Source: Paenibacillus lignilyticus
GTDB taxonomy: Bacteria > Bacillota > Bacilli > Paenibacillales > Paenibacillaceae
Reading direction: 5' to 3'
DNA length: 64,000 nucleotides
Assembly (NCBI RefSeq): GCF_017942085.1
Contig: NZ_JAGKSP010000001.1
Span: forward strand, 1,162,765-1,226,764
The notes under the pieces were generated by a model. It was not told where the DNA came from, made no database searches, and saw nothing but the letters and a program-made list of their open reading frames with translations. Below, one piece after another: positions 44,601 to 52,553 of this stretch. The translations under genes and the position numbers were made by a program. Each line of letters opens with the position of its first letter. The first letter of the stretch is position 1.

Positions 44601-45254
44601 CAAGCGCCCTTGCAGCATCGCGCTTGTCCGCTCCAGCTCCTCGCGCGCATCTTCAATCGCCGCTTCCGCTTCCTCCCGCTCCGCGGCCAGCGCCGCCTCC
44701 GATCTCTCCAGCTCCGCGAACAGCGCTTCCTCCGCTCTCAATCGCTCCGCAGCAAGCACCGCTTCCGCATTCGACCGCTCCGCAGCCAGCGTCGCTTCCG
44801 CACTCGACCGCTCCGCAGCCAGCGTCGCTTCCGCACTTGCCTGCGCCGCAGCAAGCGCCGCTTTCGCATTCGACCGCTCCGCGACTAGCGCCGCCTCCGC
44901 ACTCGCCAGTGCCGCTTCCGCGCTCACGCGTTCAGCCTCGAGCTGGCCGTGCAGCGTGTCCACAATCAGCTTCACCTGCTCCAGCTCCGCTACAGCCGCT
45001 TTGCGGCGCTCCTCGGTCTCGTGCATCCGCTCATTTTCGACACGCAATCTAAACACATCTTCAGCCATATGTACTGCGGCAAGCATAGCGATCTTAGGCA
45101 TATCCAGTCGCGGATACCCCTTCGCCAGCTTATTCATATTCTCGTCAACAAGCGCGGCAATGCGCTTGATATAGTCGGGGTTATTGTGACCGGTTAATTT
45201 AAACTGATTTCCATATATATCAACAGTTACACGTGTCCGATCGGCAGCGTTCAT
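41676..45254 (-). CDS. zapA: ZapA-like cell division protein fused to a giant coiled coil
   Basis: A 1192-residue protein. Residues 1-85 are a ZapA domain (RVTVDIYGNQFKLTGHNNPD, IAMLAAVHMAEDVFRLR), which promotes FtsZ ring assembly. ZapA proteins are normally about 85-110 residues; here about 1100 residues of unbroken coiled coil follow, dominated by Ala, Glu, Arg and Leu with almost no Pro or Gly. Internal repeats include AERSxAEAxLA decads (about 44690-44930), an exact 66-base duplication (44201-44332) and LASELEAMEAKL-type units (43250-43740). AGGAGG ten bases before the ATG at 45254 gives the start. It follows pheS-pheT as zapA does in B. subtilis. A scaffold linking the Z-ring to another site is inferred. 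Confidence 0.85.
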   Translation of the reverse strand: MNAADRTRVTVDIYGNQFKLTGHNNPDYIKRIAALVDENMNKLAKGYPRLDMPKIAMLAAVHMAEDVFRLRVENERMHETEERRKAAVAELEQVKLIVDTLHGQLEAERVSAEAALASAEAALVAERSNAKAALAAAQASAEATLAAERSSAEATLAAERSNAEAVLAAERLRAEEALFAELERSEAALAAEREEAEAAIEDAREELERTSAMLQGRLEQAVGAAEAKLASEQEAALAEQLRVQAEREIEQEGSRAEIERLKAELAREQAEARAELERLRAELIAEREEAQETARLELALLQEERANENAAAQAELARVQQELNAKLESEQIAAQAELARVQQELNAKLESEQIASNEQLERTKAELLAEISFEQEAAQVELARVSAEWAAKLTSELESARAAFTQARTELEAKHASELDASQAELERVWVELTAERESEQSASQAELERVRTEFVAELEEVREASRKALEQLQEEFDREQEAAHEELELVSSTLQGRMEQTIQAAEEKLASEREAAEANLQAEREAAAAKLSRELEAMEAKLVSELEAMEAKLAIEREAAEANLQAEREAAAAKLASELEAMEAVLTSELETVEAKLASERAAAEAQLHAEREEAAVKLASELEAVEAQLASERAAAEVQLHAEREAAVAKLTGELEAVEAQLASEREAAEAKLTQLRDAHRAELEELQLTLELEVESQSLAVIEAREELERTKFAMEAQLEQVREAAQAELAQEREYTAVELKQLHAIHQEELQKERSLQEATAEAAAGQLEETRLEMQSRIEQVRIAAEADVERIRQVARERLERMRGEAERAAEHAAIAEAKLAQQSQAALEELQQVQTDAAALLEREQAAAAALLEQERATAQFLLDQALQEGEAEAASITAAYKRELEASRAEAESRYLTLTAEQQNRENAWQQERDQLAAQLDEMRKELRAMQDQLAEEQEKAELLELEAAEEGEALRSKVARLEQELREHESRAEQAEQWLADQEQKENRRSAAIQQQEEQLNELRGELKAAQKAVEESQLGQLMLEEQHERIMREAKQLEERNEQLADRLRAAEDRAADLMREARQQMAEAERIADEAHVKLMDQVHAADSEITLAKQQAAAHAEAEAGLLEQLLLSEEEAEKAKAQAKQISLRLEELEASLVSVNELRATHDQLQIEHGKLKIEYSKLQTEYNEWIELLADS
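43250..43745 (-). repeat. Imperfect repeats in the coiled-coil coding region
   Basis: Units of about 33-60 bases encode variants of EREAAEAKLASELEAMEAKL, repeated many times with drift. They extend the coiled coil in heptad register. Confidence 0.7.
44201..44332 (-). repeat. 66-bp direct duplication
   Basis: Two adjacent 66-base units beginning at 44201 and 44267 differ at very few positions and encode two copies of LESEQIAAQAELARVQQELN. Recent internal duplication; 22 residues preserves helix but not a whole number of heptads. Confidence 0.8.
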
Positions 45255-45395
45255 GAGGGCATGTCCTCCTATAGGTTCAAGGGTGAAAAATGAGTTCAAT
45301 GCGACAATCGTTGCCTTCTTCCACTTCTAAAGCATTCCGGGCAAGCCTTACTGTACATGCTTCTCCATGCCGATAATCCGGCAAAATAGAATAAA

Positions 45396-45437
45396 GCCGC
45401 ACCGAGATTTGTTCGCAAGGAACTAATTCGATGCGGC
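45396..45437 (-). terminator. Terminator of pheST
   Basis: On the minus strand GCCGCATCGA (45428-45437) pairs with TCGGTGCGGC (45396-45405), followed by TTTATTCTATTTTG. It separates pheT from the zapA fusion, which therefore needs its own promoter or readthrough. Confidence 0.8.
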
Positions 45438-45453
45438 AAAGGTCAACTCCTGC

Positions 45454-47898
45454 CTATTTACGCAATTCCGCTGCAAAAGATTGTTCCAATTTTGTTACAA
45501 CCTCTGCATGACGCTCCGTTACTTCTTCATCCGTCAAAGTACGCTCTGCATGACGGTAGACGAGTGATAGGGCGACGCTCTTTTTATCAGCGCCAAGCTT
45601 CTCTCCGGTAAAGATATCAAAGATGCGAACCGACTCCAGCAATGCGCCGGCTGTCTCTTGAACGGCATCGATCAACTTGCCTGCTGCCACATCCCGGCTG
45701 AGCACAACTGCGATATCACGTTCCATAGCCGGATAACGAGGCAACGCCTTATATACGATGTCAAAATCAGCCGCAGCGTAAAGCGGCGCCAGCTCGATTT
45801 CGAGAACATACGTATCCGCCAGATCATGATCGATCTGAGTAGTCGGGTGCAATTGGCCCAAGTAGCCAATGGTTTGCGCACCGCGCTCGCTTTGGAATAC
45901 AACCGCTGCCGTACGGCCCGGGTGCATATGCTCCGGGTGAGCGGCTTCATAGCTAATGGAGCCGCTAACGCCAAGCACTTCCGCGAGCGTTTCGAGAATG
46001 CCTTTCAGATCGTAGAAATCGTAAGCTTCCGCTTTACGGTTCCACTCCGTTACATTCTTGTTGCCGGTAAGCAGAACGGCAAGACGGTGCTTCTCATGAG
46101 GCAAACGAGTAAGTGCCTCTTCATCCGTATGGAAGACGCTGCCGATCTCAAAAATCGCTACGTCGTCGTTTTTACGATTGCGGTTGTACGCGGCTGTTTC
46201 CAGCAATTGCGGAAGCAGGCTGGTACGCAGTACACTGCGGTCCTCGCTCATTGGAAGCGCGAGTCGAACAGGGAACAAATCCGCTCCGGCCAGAGCCGGG
46301 AACAGCTTCGTGCGATCCGGATGAGTGAAGGAGTAGCTGATTACCTCGTGAAGGCCGGCATCCGTCAGACGTTTGCGCAGCTCGCGGCGAATCGCCTGCG
46401 GCTTCGTCAATGCTCCCGGCGTTGCAGCGCCTTCGATTGCCGTCGTCGGGATATTGTCATAACCGAACAACCGCGCAACCTCTTCAATCAAATCCACATC
46501 GCGTGTAATGTCGCCGCGTCTGGATGGAACACTTACAGTAAATACCCCATCAGTCGACAATTCAAACGGGAATTGCAGACGGCCGAAAATCGTTTCGATT
46601 TCGAGCTTCGCGAGCTCTGTCCCGAGGTAACGGTTGATTTTGTCGATCGATACGCTGATTACGGCTTCTTTCGGTTGTTCGGTCAGCTCTTCCACGATGC
46701 CTTCAAGCACGTGGCCGCTTGCATATTTCGCCATTAGCGAAGCAGCGCGATCCAGCGCAGGTACAACACGAGCCGGGTCAACGCCTTTCTCGAAACGAAC
46801 GCTCGATTCCGAACGCAAGCCGACTTGACGCGAGGTTTTGCGAATCGTTCCGCCATCGAAACGAGCCGATTCCAGCAAAATATTTACCGTCGAAGCGGTT
46901 ACTTCCGAGTTTGCGCCGCCCATAACGCCTGCAAGGGCCAGCGGCTCTTGACCGTTCGTGATGACCAGCATATGCGGCTCCAGCTTGCGGTCCTGACCAT
47001 CAAGCGTAGTCAACACTTCGCCTTCGTTGGCCATACGGACAACAATGCGTCCGCCTTCGACTTTATCCGCGTCGAAAGCGTGCAGCGGTTGGCCGTACTC
47101 CAGCATGACAAAGTTCGTGATATCGACTACGTTGCTGATCGGACGAATGCCGGCAGCCATCAGACGATTCTGCATCCACTGCGGCGAAGGGCCGATTTGA
47201 ACGCCTTTAATATAACGCGCCGAGTAGTGCGAGCATTGTTCCTTCGCTTCGATGCGAACCGATACATGGGCGGAAGCTTGCTCCACCGAATCGTTCACGT
47301 GATTGTCCGGCAGCTTCACGCTGCGGCCTGTCAATGCACCGATTTCATAGGCAACGCCAAGCATGCTCAGGCAATCCGAACGGTTTGGCGTCAAATCAAG
47401 CTCCAGCACCTCATCGTCGATACCGAGCACATCCAGAATCGATGCGCCGATCGGCGTGCCTTCCGGCAGGACAAGGATCCCTTCTTGCTGTTCTTTAGGC
47501 AGAAGCTTCTCGTTAAGACCAAGCTCCTTCGCGGAACAGATCATGCCTTGGGATTCTACGCCGCGCAGCTTTGCCCGTTTAATCGCAAAATCCCCCAGCA
47601 ATACTGCGCCGATTGTCGCAACCGGAACCAGCTGTCCTGCAGCTACGTTCTTGGCGCCGCACACGATTTGCAGTACTTCCGGTCCGCCCACGTCAAGCGT
47701 ACAAACGCTCAGTTTATCCGCATCGGGATGTTTCTCGCGTGTCAGCACATGACCGACAACTACGCCTGTAACACCTTTGTTGCGGGATTCGACGACATCG
47801 ATTTCAATGCCTCCGCTTGTCATAAGCTCTGCCAGCTGATCGCCGGTATAGCCGTTTAACTCGATATATTCGCTCAACCATTTATAAGATACGTTCAT
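45454..47898 (-). CDS. pheT: Phenylalanine--tRNA ligase beta subunit
   Basis: An 814-residue subunit of the heterotetrameric class II enzyme that charges tRNA-Phe. Visible parts are the N-terminal EMAP-type tRNA-binding domain (VVVGHVLTREKHPDADKLSV), B3/B4 editing domain (YIKGVQIGPSPQWMQNRL), B5 and catalytic-like domains, and the C-terminal anticodon-binding domain (ALPRYPAMERDIAVV). Length is normal. AAGGAGG eight bases before the ATG at 47898 sets the start. It follows pheS by 16 bases and shares the T-box-controlled transcript. Confidence 0.97.
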   Translation of the reverse strand: MNVSYKWLSEYIELNGYTGDQLAELMTSGGIEIDVVESRNKGVTGVVVGHVLTREKHPDADKLSVCTLDVGGPEVLQIVCGAKNVAAGQLVPVATIGAVLLGDFAIKRAKLRGVESQGMICSAKELGLNEKLLPKEQQEGILVLPEGTPIGASILDVLGIDDEVLELDLTPNRSDCLSMLGVAYEIGALTGRSVKLPDNHVNDSVEQASAHVSVRIEAKEQCSHYSARYIKGVQIGPSPQWMQNRLMAAGIRPISNVVDITNFVMLEYGQPLHAFDADKVEGGRIVVRMANEGEVLTTLDGQDRKLEPHMLVITNGQEPLALAGVMGGANSEVTASTVNILLESARFDGGTIRKTSRQVGLRSESSVRFEKGVDPARVVPALDRAASLMAKYASGHVLEGIVEELTEQPKEAVISVSIDKINRYLGTELAKLEIETIFGRLQFPFELSTDGVFTVSVPSRRGDITRDVDLIEEVARLFGYDNIPTTAIEGAATPGALTKPQAIRRELRKRLTDAGLHEVISYSFTHPDRTKLFPALAGADLFPVRLALPMSEDRSVLRTSLLPQLLETAAYNRNRKNDDVAIFEIGSVFHTDEEALTRLPHEKHRLAVLLTGNKNVTEWNRKAEAYDFYDLKGILETLAEVLGVSGSISYEAAHPEHMHPGRTAAVVFQSERGAQTIGYLGQLHPTTQIDHDLADTYVLEIELAPLYAAADFDIVYKALPRYPAMERDIAVVLSRDVAAGKLIDAVQETAGALLESVRIFDIFTGEKLGADKKSVALSLVYRHAERTLTDEEVTERHAEVVTKLEQSFAAELRK

Positions 47899-47914
47899 CG
47901 TTATTGCCTCCTTC

Positions 47915-48946
47915 TCACATTCGGACAAACTGGCTCAGGAAGCGCAGATCGTTCGTATAAAAATGACGGATGTCGTCAATGCCGTATTTCAGCAGCGCAA
48001 TACGTTCTACGCCCATGCCGAATGCGAAGCCGCTCACTTCATTCGGATCGTAGCCGCCCATCTCAAGCACGCGCGGGTGAACCATGCCGCAGCCCAAAAT
48101 CTCGAGCCAGCCGGTTTGCTTACACATCCGGCAGCCATGGCCGCCGCACTGTACGCAAGTTACGTCAACCTCTGCGCTTGGCTCCGTGAACGGGAAGAAG
48201 CTCGGACGAAGACGGATTTGCGCTTGTTTGCCGAACATCAGCTGAACGAATTGAAGCAGCGTGCCTTTGAGATCGCTCATGCGGATGTTGGGTCCGATGA
48301 CAAGTCCTTCGATCTGGTTGAACTGGAACGAATGCGTCGCGTCGTCATCATCGCGGCGGTAAACTTTACCCGGACAAATGACTTTGACCGGCTTGCCGTT
48401 CATCGCTTTCATCGTGCGAACCTGTACCGGCGAAGTGTGCGTACGCATAAGGATGTCGTCGGTTACATAGAACGAATCCTGCATGTCGCGAGCAGGGTGA
48501 TCCTTCGGCAGGTTCAATGCTTCGAAATTGTAGTAGTCGGATTCAACCTCCGGACCTTCAGCGATCGTGTAACCAAGACCGATGAATACATCCTCGATTT
48601 CTTGTGCGACTTTATTGAGCGGATGAACCGCACCTGCGGCTTGTTTCTTGCCCGGCAGCGTAACGTCGATCGTTTCCGCGCGAAGGCGGTTCGCCGTTTC
48701 GGCTTGCTGGAACACCGCTTGCTTCGTTTCAATGACTTCTTCGATTGCGGCGCGCACTTCATTACCGACTTGCCCGATAACCGGACGCTCTTCGGCGCTT
48801 AGGGAACCCATGCCGCGGAGAATTTCCGTCAGCGCGCCTTTCTTGCCCAGGTATTTTACACGCAGATCATTCAATTGCTGCGGACCGTCTACCTGCTGCA
48901 GCTCCTGCAGCGCCTCGACCCGCAATGCTTCCAAACGCTCTTTCAT
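47915..48946 (-). CDS. pheS: Phenylalanine--tRNA ligase alpha subunit
   Basis: A 343-residue catalytic subunit, one residue shorter than that of B. subtilis. Class II motif 2 is in [20 protein letters not shown] and motif 3 in [18 protein letters not shown]. The helical N-terminal arm begins [14 protein letters not shown]. The longest frame runs 40 residues further upstream into the T-box leader; the ATG at 48946, with AAGGGG upstream, restores the normal N-terminus. It is the first gene of pheST. Confidence 0.97.
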   Translation of the reverse strand: MKERLEALRVEALQELQQVDGPQQLNDLRVKYLGKKGALTEILRGMGSLSAEERPVIGQVGNEVRAAIEEVIETKQAVFQQAETANRLRAETIDVTLPGKKQAAGAVHPLNKVAQEIEDVFIGLGYTIAEGPEVESDYYNFEALNLPKDHPARDMQDSFYVTDDILMRTHTSPVQVRTMKAMNGKPVKVICPGKVYRRDDDDATHSFQFNQIEGLVIGPNIRMSDLKGTLLQFVQLMFGKQAQIRLRPSFFPFTEPSAEVDVTCVQCGGHGCRMCKQTGWLEILGCGMVHPRVLEMGGYDPNEVSGFAFGMGVERIALLKYGIDDIRHFYTNDLRFLSQFVRM

Positions 48947-49017
48947 TCCATCCAGCCCCTTCTTTAACCAAATAACCTCACTCATGTTTACAGATGCTAA
49001 TCCCATTTCTGAAAACA

Positions 49018-49300
49018 AAAAAACGGCTCCTTCTCCCCGTAAGGGACGAAAGAACCGTGTTACCACCCTAATTCAAATTGCCGCAGCCTAATAATAAGCG
49101 AGGCAATTCCTCAAAGTCCGAATATCGGCCGGAACCCGGTACTCCCTACCTTATGCGGCACATGGCCGTACACCTTCAAGAGTCTGCTCGGAAGGGAACT
49201 TCGGCAGCCTGATTTCCTAAAGACGCTCTCAATCTACGGCGTCTTCTCCCTGTCAAGAAAGCACTGCGTACTCTTCTTCCTCATCGCGTTAACGTATATA
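49018..49300 (-). ncRNA. T-box riboswitch of pheST
   Basis: The conserved T-box sequence AGGGTGGTAACACGG (49055-49069, minus strand) lies just before a terminator stem CGGTTCTTTCGTCCC/GGGGAGAAGGAGCCG with a T-run (49018-49057). Upstream is an extended Stem I region with AGAAGACGC/GCGTCTT. Uncharged tRNA-Phe pairs with the specifier codon and the T-box bulge and prevents termination. A TTC triplet occurs at the 3' side of Stem I, as expected for Phe, but I could not fold the leader to prove it is the specifier. Confidence 0.9.
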
Positions 49301-49306
49301 ACCTAT

Positions 49307-49336
49307 ATTATACAAAGTTTTCATACCCTTTCGCAA
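49307..49336 (-). promoter_or_regulatory. Promoter of the pheST T-box leader
   Basis: On the minus strand TTGCGA (49331-49336) and TATAAT (49307-49312) are 18 bases apart, placing the start point near 49300. Confidence 0.75.
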
Positions 49337-49452
49337 GGGCGGATTGACTCCCCTTGCATCAATCCTTTTCTTCTTACTCCGAAAGTTCCTAGGCCGCCTC
49401 CTTGTCCCCTATTTAACCCAATTGTGATCACAACCACCAAACTAACCTCATT

Positions 49453-49978
49453 CCACCCTCCGCCGCCTCCGAAAGTTCCATTTTGAGACTCTCAGTGGCA
49501 AAACCGCCAAATTTCTGCGCTGAGAGTTCCATATTCGAACTCTCAGCCAACTAACTAACCCCACTCCACCCTCCGCCGCATCCCAAAGTTCCATTTTGAG
49601 ACTCTCACCGGCAAAACCGCCAAACTTCTGCGCTGAGAGTTCCATATTCGAACTCTCAGCCAACTAACTCACCCCACTTCACCCTCCGTCGCATCCGAGC
49701 GCCGATTTTCTGTGCTGAGAGTAGGAAAACCCGTCTCTCAATCTCCTATCTAACCCCATCTCCCGCTCGGCCGAAGCCGAAAGTCGGATTACACGACTCT
49801 CACCGGCAAAACCGCCGATTTTCTGCGCTGAAAGTCGGAAAATCCGTCTCTCAATCACCAATCTAACTCCATCTCCCGCTAGGCCGAAGCCGAAAGTCGG
49901 ATTACACGACTCTCAGCAGCCAAAGCGCCGTTTTTCTACGCTGAGAGTCGGAAACCCCGTCTCTCAATCACATGATCC
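49453..49978. repeat. 113-bp tandem repeat array
   Basis: Five units of 113 bases: two of one subtype (starting near 49453 and 49566), a third shortened by about 31 bases (49679), and two of a second subtype (anchor TCCCGCT at 49761 and 49874). Each unit carries two short inverted repeats of the GAAAGTTCC/ACTCTC and GAGAGTTCC/GAACTCTC kind, so the array can fold into many hairpins. No coding capacity is convincing. It belongs to the same element family as the copies at 7544-7979. Confidence 0.8.
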
Positions 49979-49997
49979 GCTCTCAACGCGGGCACGC

Positions 49998-50039
49998 AAA
50001 AAAAACGGACTCACCGGCGCTTGCACACCGTTGAGTCCG
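49998..50039 (-). terminator. Terminator of the YcnI-like gene
   Basis: CGGACTCAACGG (read on minus from 50039) pairs with CCGGTGAGTCCG, followed by eight T residues. Confidence 0.9.
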
Positions 50040-50052
50040 CCTCATTCACTTC

Positions 50053-50820
50053 TTAACGCTGTCTCTTGCGCGAAACAGCGACGCCCAGCGCTGCCGCCGC
50101 TAATGCTACTGCAACGATCGACAGCGTACGGTTCAGCGTGTCCGAGCCGCTGTCGGCCTTGTCGGTCGAAGCGTTTTCTTGAGCAGCTGCCGCGCTGTTA
50201 TCCGCTGTTTCCGGCGTCCCCGCTTCGTTGCCGGCATTCGTAGACGACGCATTGCCCGTACCTTCTGAGCCGGATGACGTTCCCGTATTCGGATCCGTGC
50301 CTACGGAACCACTACTGCCGCCGCCATGTCCGTCACCTTCGCCCGAAGCCGCAGTGACCGTTGTTACCGAAGCCGGATAATCCGCGCCGTCACCGCCGAC
50401 CCACTCCACAACGGAGTTGTCGCTGTAGGTTTGGTACGCTTTCCATATCAACTGCTTCGCATCGGCGGCGACTTTACCCGATACGCGGAATTCGGTGAAT
50501 TCCGTTTGCGCCAAGCCATCGCCTTCAGCTGTCCAAGTAATGGATGCAATATCTTTGGTATCTGCGTTTTGCTCGAGCTCGTATTTCCAGCCCGCCTTCG
50601 GCTCAACGCGGCTAATCTTCACGCCATCAGGCACTTTGACTTTCACGATCTTCGTCGTCACGTTCTCCTTCTCGCTCGGAACGCGTACGGAGAACACCTC
50701 ATAACTGTTCTGAGCTGCTTCCTTTGGCCAGACCGTTACGTGCGCGCTTGCCACGCCTGCAAAAAGGAACATCGCAATCAGCGTCATGCCCAGCACAGGC
50801 CATTTCTTTATTCTTTTCAT
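50053..50820 (-). CDS. ycnI: YcnI-like copper-binding protein, membrane-anchored
   Basis: A 255-residue exported protein. A signal peptide ends at VASA, leaving a mature N-terminus HVTVWPKEA. The first His of YcnI-type (DUF1775) domains is a copper ligand in a histidine-brace-like site. The domain spans about residues 29-155; WVGGDGADYPAS is near its end. A Gly/Ser/Thr-rich linker (about 160-225) and a C-terminal membrane helix followed by RKRQR anchor it outside the cell. AGGAGG seven bases before the ATG at 50820 sets the start. It lies downstream of copper genes on the same strand and probably delivers or buffers copper. Confidence 0.88.
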   Translation of the reverse strand: MKRIKKWPVLGMTLIAMFLFAGVASAHVTVWPKEAAQNSYEVFSVRVPSEKENVTTKIVKVKVPDGVKISRVEPKAGWKYELEQNADTKDIASITWTAEGDGLAQTEFTEFRVSGKVAADAKQLIWKAYQTYSDNSVVEWVGGDGADYPASVTTVTAASGEGDGHGGGSSGSVGTDPNTGTSSGSEGTGNASSTNAGNEAGTPETADNSAAAAQENASTDKADSGSDTLNRTLSIVAVALAAAALGVAVSRKRQR

Positions 50821-50939
50821 CTTATACCCTCCTGCTCTCATCTTTATAGGAGCAGTATAACGTAACGCGCCGGATCCGCCATGACTCGTTCGAGCTATAC
50901 GATTGTTACAGGTTTGTGTCTTGGCTTGTCAACCCAAAG

Positions 50940-51659
50940 CTACTCTTTAGCCAGCCCCTTCTCCAGCGCATACCGGGTAAGCTGAACCCGATTCTCGAGA
51001 TGCAGCTTTTGCAAAATATTTTTCAAATGGTTCTTTACCGTATGCTCGGAAATCCCGAAGCTCTCGGCAATTTGCCGATTGGAACCGCCGAACGCCACTC
51101 GCTCCAGCACCTCGCGTTCCCGCTGCGTCAATGCCGTATGCGCTGCAGCCTGCTCCGTAATCGCTGTATTGTCAACGCGAGCGACCTCAGCCTCAGTAGC
51201 TTTGCCCCCGCCTGCCAACCCCGAACTCCCCCCGTTAAACTCCTGCAGCATGCGAAAAGCAAGCTCCTTGGACAACGGGGCCTCATCCACGGCAACAGCG
51301 CGCAAATATTCCAGCCATGCCGATGGCGACAGGTTCTTCAGCAGATAACCCTGCGCCCCGCGTTTGATCGCTTCGAACAGGTCGGAGATATCGTCCGATA
51401 CGGTCACCATGATGATTTTGATGCGCGGGTCGATCGTCTTGATGCGCTGCGTCGCTTCCATGCCGTTCATCACCGGCATGTTGATGTCCATCAGCACCAA
51501 ATCGGGCACCAGCGAAGCCGCAAGCATGACCGCTTGTTCGCCGTTTGCCGCTTCTCCTACTATAGAAAAGGATTCGTCGCCGCTGAGGATATCTCGCATT
51601 CCTTCACGTCCATGCGGATGGTCATCGACGATCAGCACCGTTATATGTGTCTCGCTCAT
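50940..51659 (-). CDS. NarL/LuxR-family response regulator
   Basis: A 239-residue response regulator. The receiver has the acidic pair Asp12-Asp13 (LIVDDHPHGREG), the phosphorylated Asp58 in LMDINMPVMNG and Lys in GYLLKNL. After a linker, the LuxR-type helix-turn-helix (LTQREREVLERVAFGGSNRQ, ESFGISEHTVKNHLKNIL) binds DNA. Its ATG overlaps the stop of the histidine kinase gene region (two bases apart), so the pair is translationally coupled. Lying between CopC-CopD and YcnI genes, it probably controls copper genes, although the typical copper regulators here are CsoR or YcnK. Confidence 0.92.
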   Translation of the reverse strand: MSETHITVLIVDDHPHGREGMRDILSGDESFSIVGEAANGEQAVMLAASLVPDLVLMDINMPVMNGMEATQRIKTIDPRIKIIMVTVSDDISDLFEAIKRGAQGYLLKNLSPSAWLEYLRAVAVDEAPLSKELAFRMLQEFNGGSSGLAGGGKATEAEVARVDNTAITEQAAAHTALTQREREVLERVAFGGSNRQIAESFGISEHTVKNHLKNILQKLHLENRVQLTRYALEKGLAKE

Positions 51660-51660
51660 C

Positions 51661-52530
51661 TCAGCGCTCCGCCTCCTTAATCACTTCAACGATGGTTCCC
51701 TTAGCCGGCAACGCACCATCCGCATCTGCGGAATCTCTCGCACGAACCCCAAACTGCCAGCCCATCGCTTTGGCACGATCCTGCATCATCCGAATGCCGT
51801 ATCGCCCTTTTGCCATAAGCTGAGCCGGCTCAGCTCCCGTTCCGTCATCCTCGATGGTGCAGCGAAAGCCGCTGCCGCCTTCCGAGTCCGGCCGTGCATG
51901 CACCGCCAAGCAAGAAGCATTCGCATGCTTGCGCACATTCAGCATCGCCTCGCGAACGATCGCGAGCAGCTCCACCTTTTCCTTGCTGCTTAACCTGCCT
52001 TCGGCAAGCTGCCAATTCAGCTCGACCGCAAGGCCGCCGCGCTCCAGCTCCTCCGCCATTTCGCGAACCGCCTGCATCCATTGCACATCGGTTCGCGAAG
52101 GCTCGCTGCGAAGCGAAGCAATCGACTGCCGTACATCCTCATACACATGCCGCACCGTGCGCCTTAGCTGCTGCGCCGTCTCCTTGACTGCTTCATTGTC
52201 CTTCGCCTGTTCCAGCTTATCCAGCTTCACGGATAACAGGAATAGGGACTGGGAGATGCCGTCGTGCAGCTCGCGGGCAAGCTGCTCTCGTTCCATGAAC
52301 GCTGCTTTTGCCGCTTTCGCCTGCTGCAGCGATTCGTTGGTGCTCTCCAGCATCCGAAAAAGCTTAATAAGGAGCGTTGCCGTTACGGTCATTACAATGA
52401 CAGGCGCGAGCGCATTGCCAAGATCCATCGAAACATAGGGGAGGAGAAACGCATGCCGCAAATATTCCCACAGCGCTATCGTTAACGTCGGCGTCCACAA
52501 AATGAACCACTTGATCCGTTTATATGTCAT
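51661..52530 (-). CDS. Sensor histidine kinase, HisKA_3 (NarX/DesK) type
   Basis: A 289-residue membrane kinase. Two hydrophobic segments lie at about residues 8-33 and 38-58 with almost no extracellular domain between them. The dimerisation helix carries the phospho-acceptor His89 in ARELHDGISQSLF. The ATPase domain has the N-box REAMLNVRKHANA and the G-boxes DDGTG and GRYGIRMMQDRA. AAGGGG eight bases before the ATG at 52530 sets the start. It starts 24 bases past the CopC-CopD stop. With no sensor domain outside, it may sense within the membrane or through CopD. Confidence 0.92.
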   Translation of the reverse strand: MTYKRIKWFILWTPTLTIALWEYLRHAFLLPYVSMDLGNALAPVIVMTVTATLLIKLFRMLESTNESLQQAKAAKAAFMEREQLARELHDGISQSLFLLSVKLDKLEQAKDNEAVKETAQQLRRTVRHVYEDVRQSIASLRSEPSRTDVQWMQAVREMAEELERGGLAVELNWQLAEGRLSSKEKVELLAIVREAMLNVRKHANASCLAVHARPDSEGGSGFRCTIEDDGTGAEPAQLMAKGRYGIRMMQDRAKAMGWQFGVRARDSADADGALPAKGTIVEVIKEAER

Positions 52531-52553
52531 TTTGCCGACCCCTTTCCCCTCCA

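Noticed and set aside
43897..45174. Long Ser/Ala-rich plus-strand frames opposite the ZapA coiled coil
   Set aside because: The low-complexity composition mirrors Ala-Glu-Arg codons of the real gene; several such frames overlap each other.
46825..47859. 344-codon plus-strand frame opposite pheT
   Set aside because: Shadow of the conserved pheT sequence without ribosome binding site or domain.
49453..49978. Possible CRISPR array
   Set aside because: The whole 113-base unit is conserved, with no alternation of short repeats and unique spacers, and no cas genes are present.
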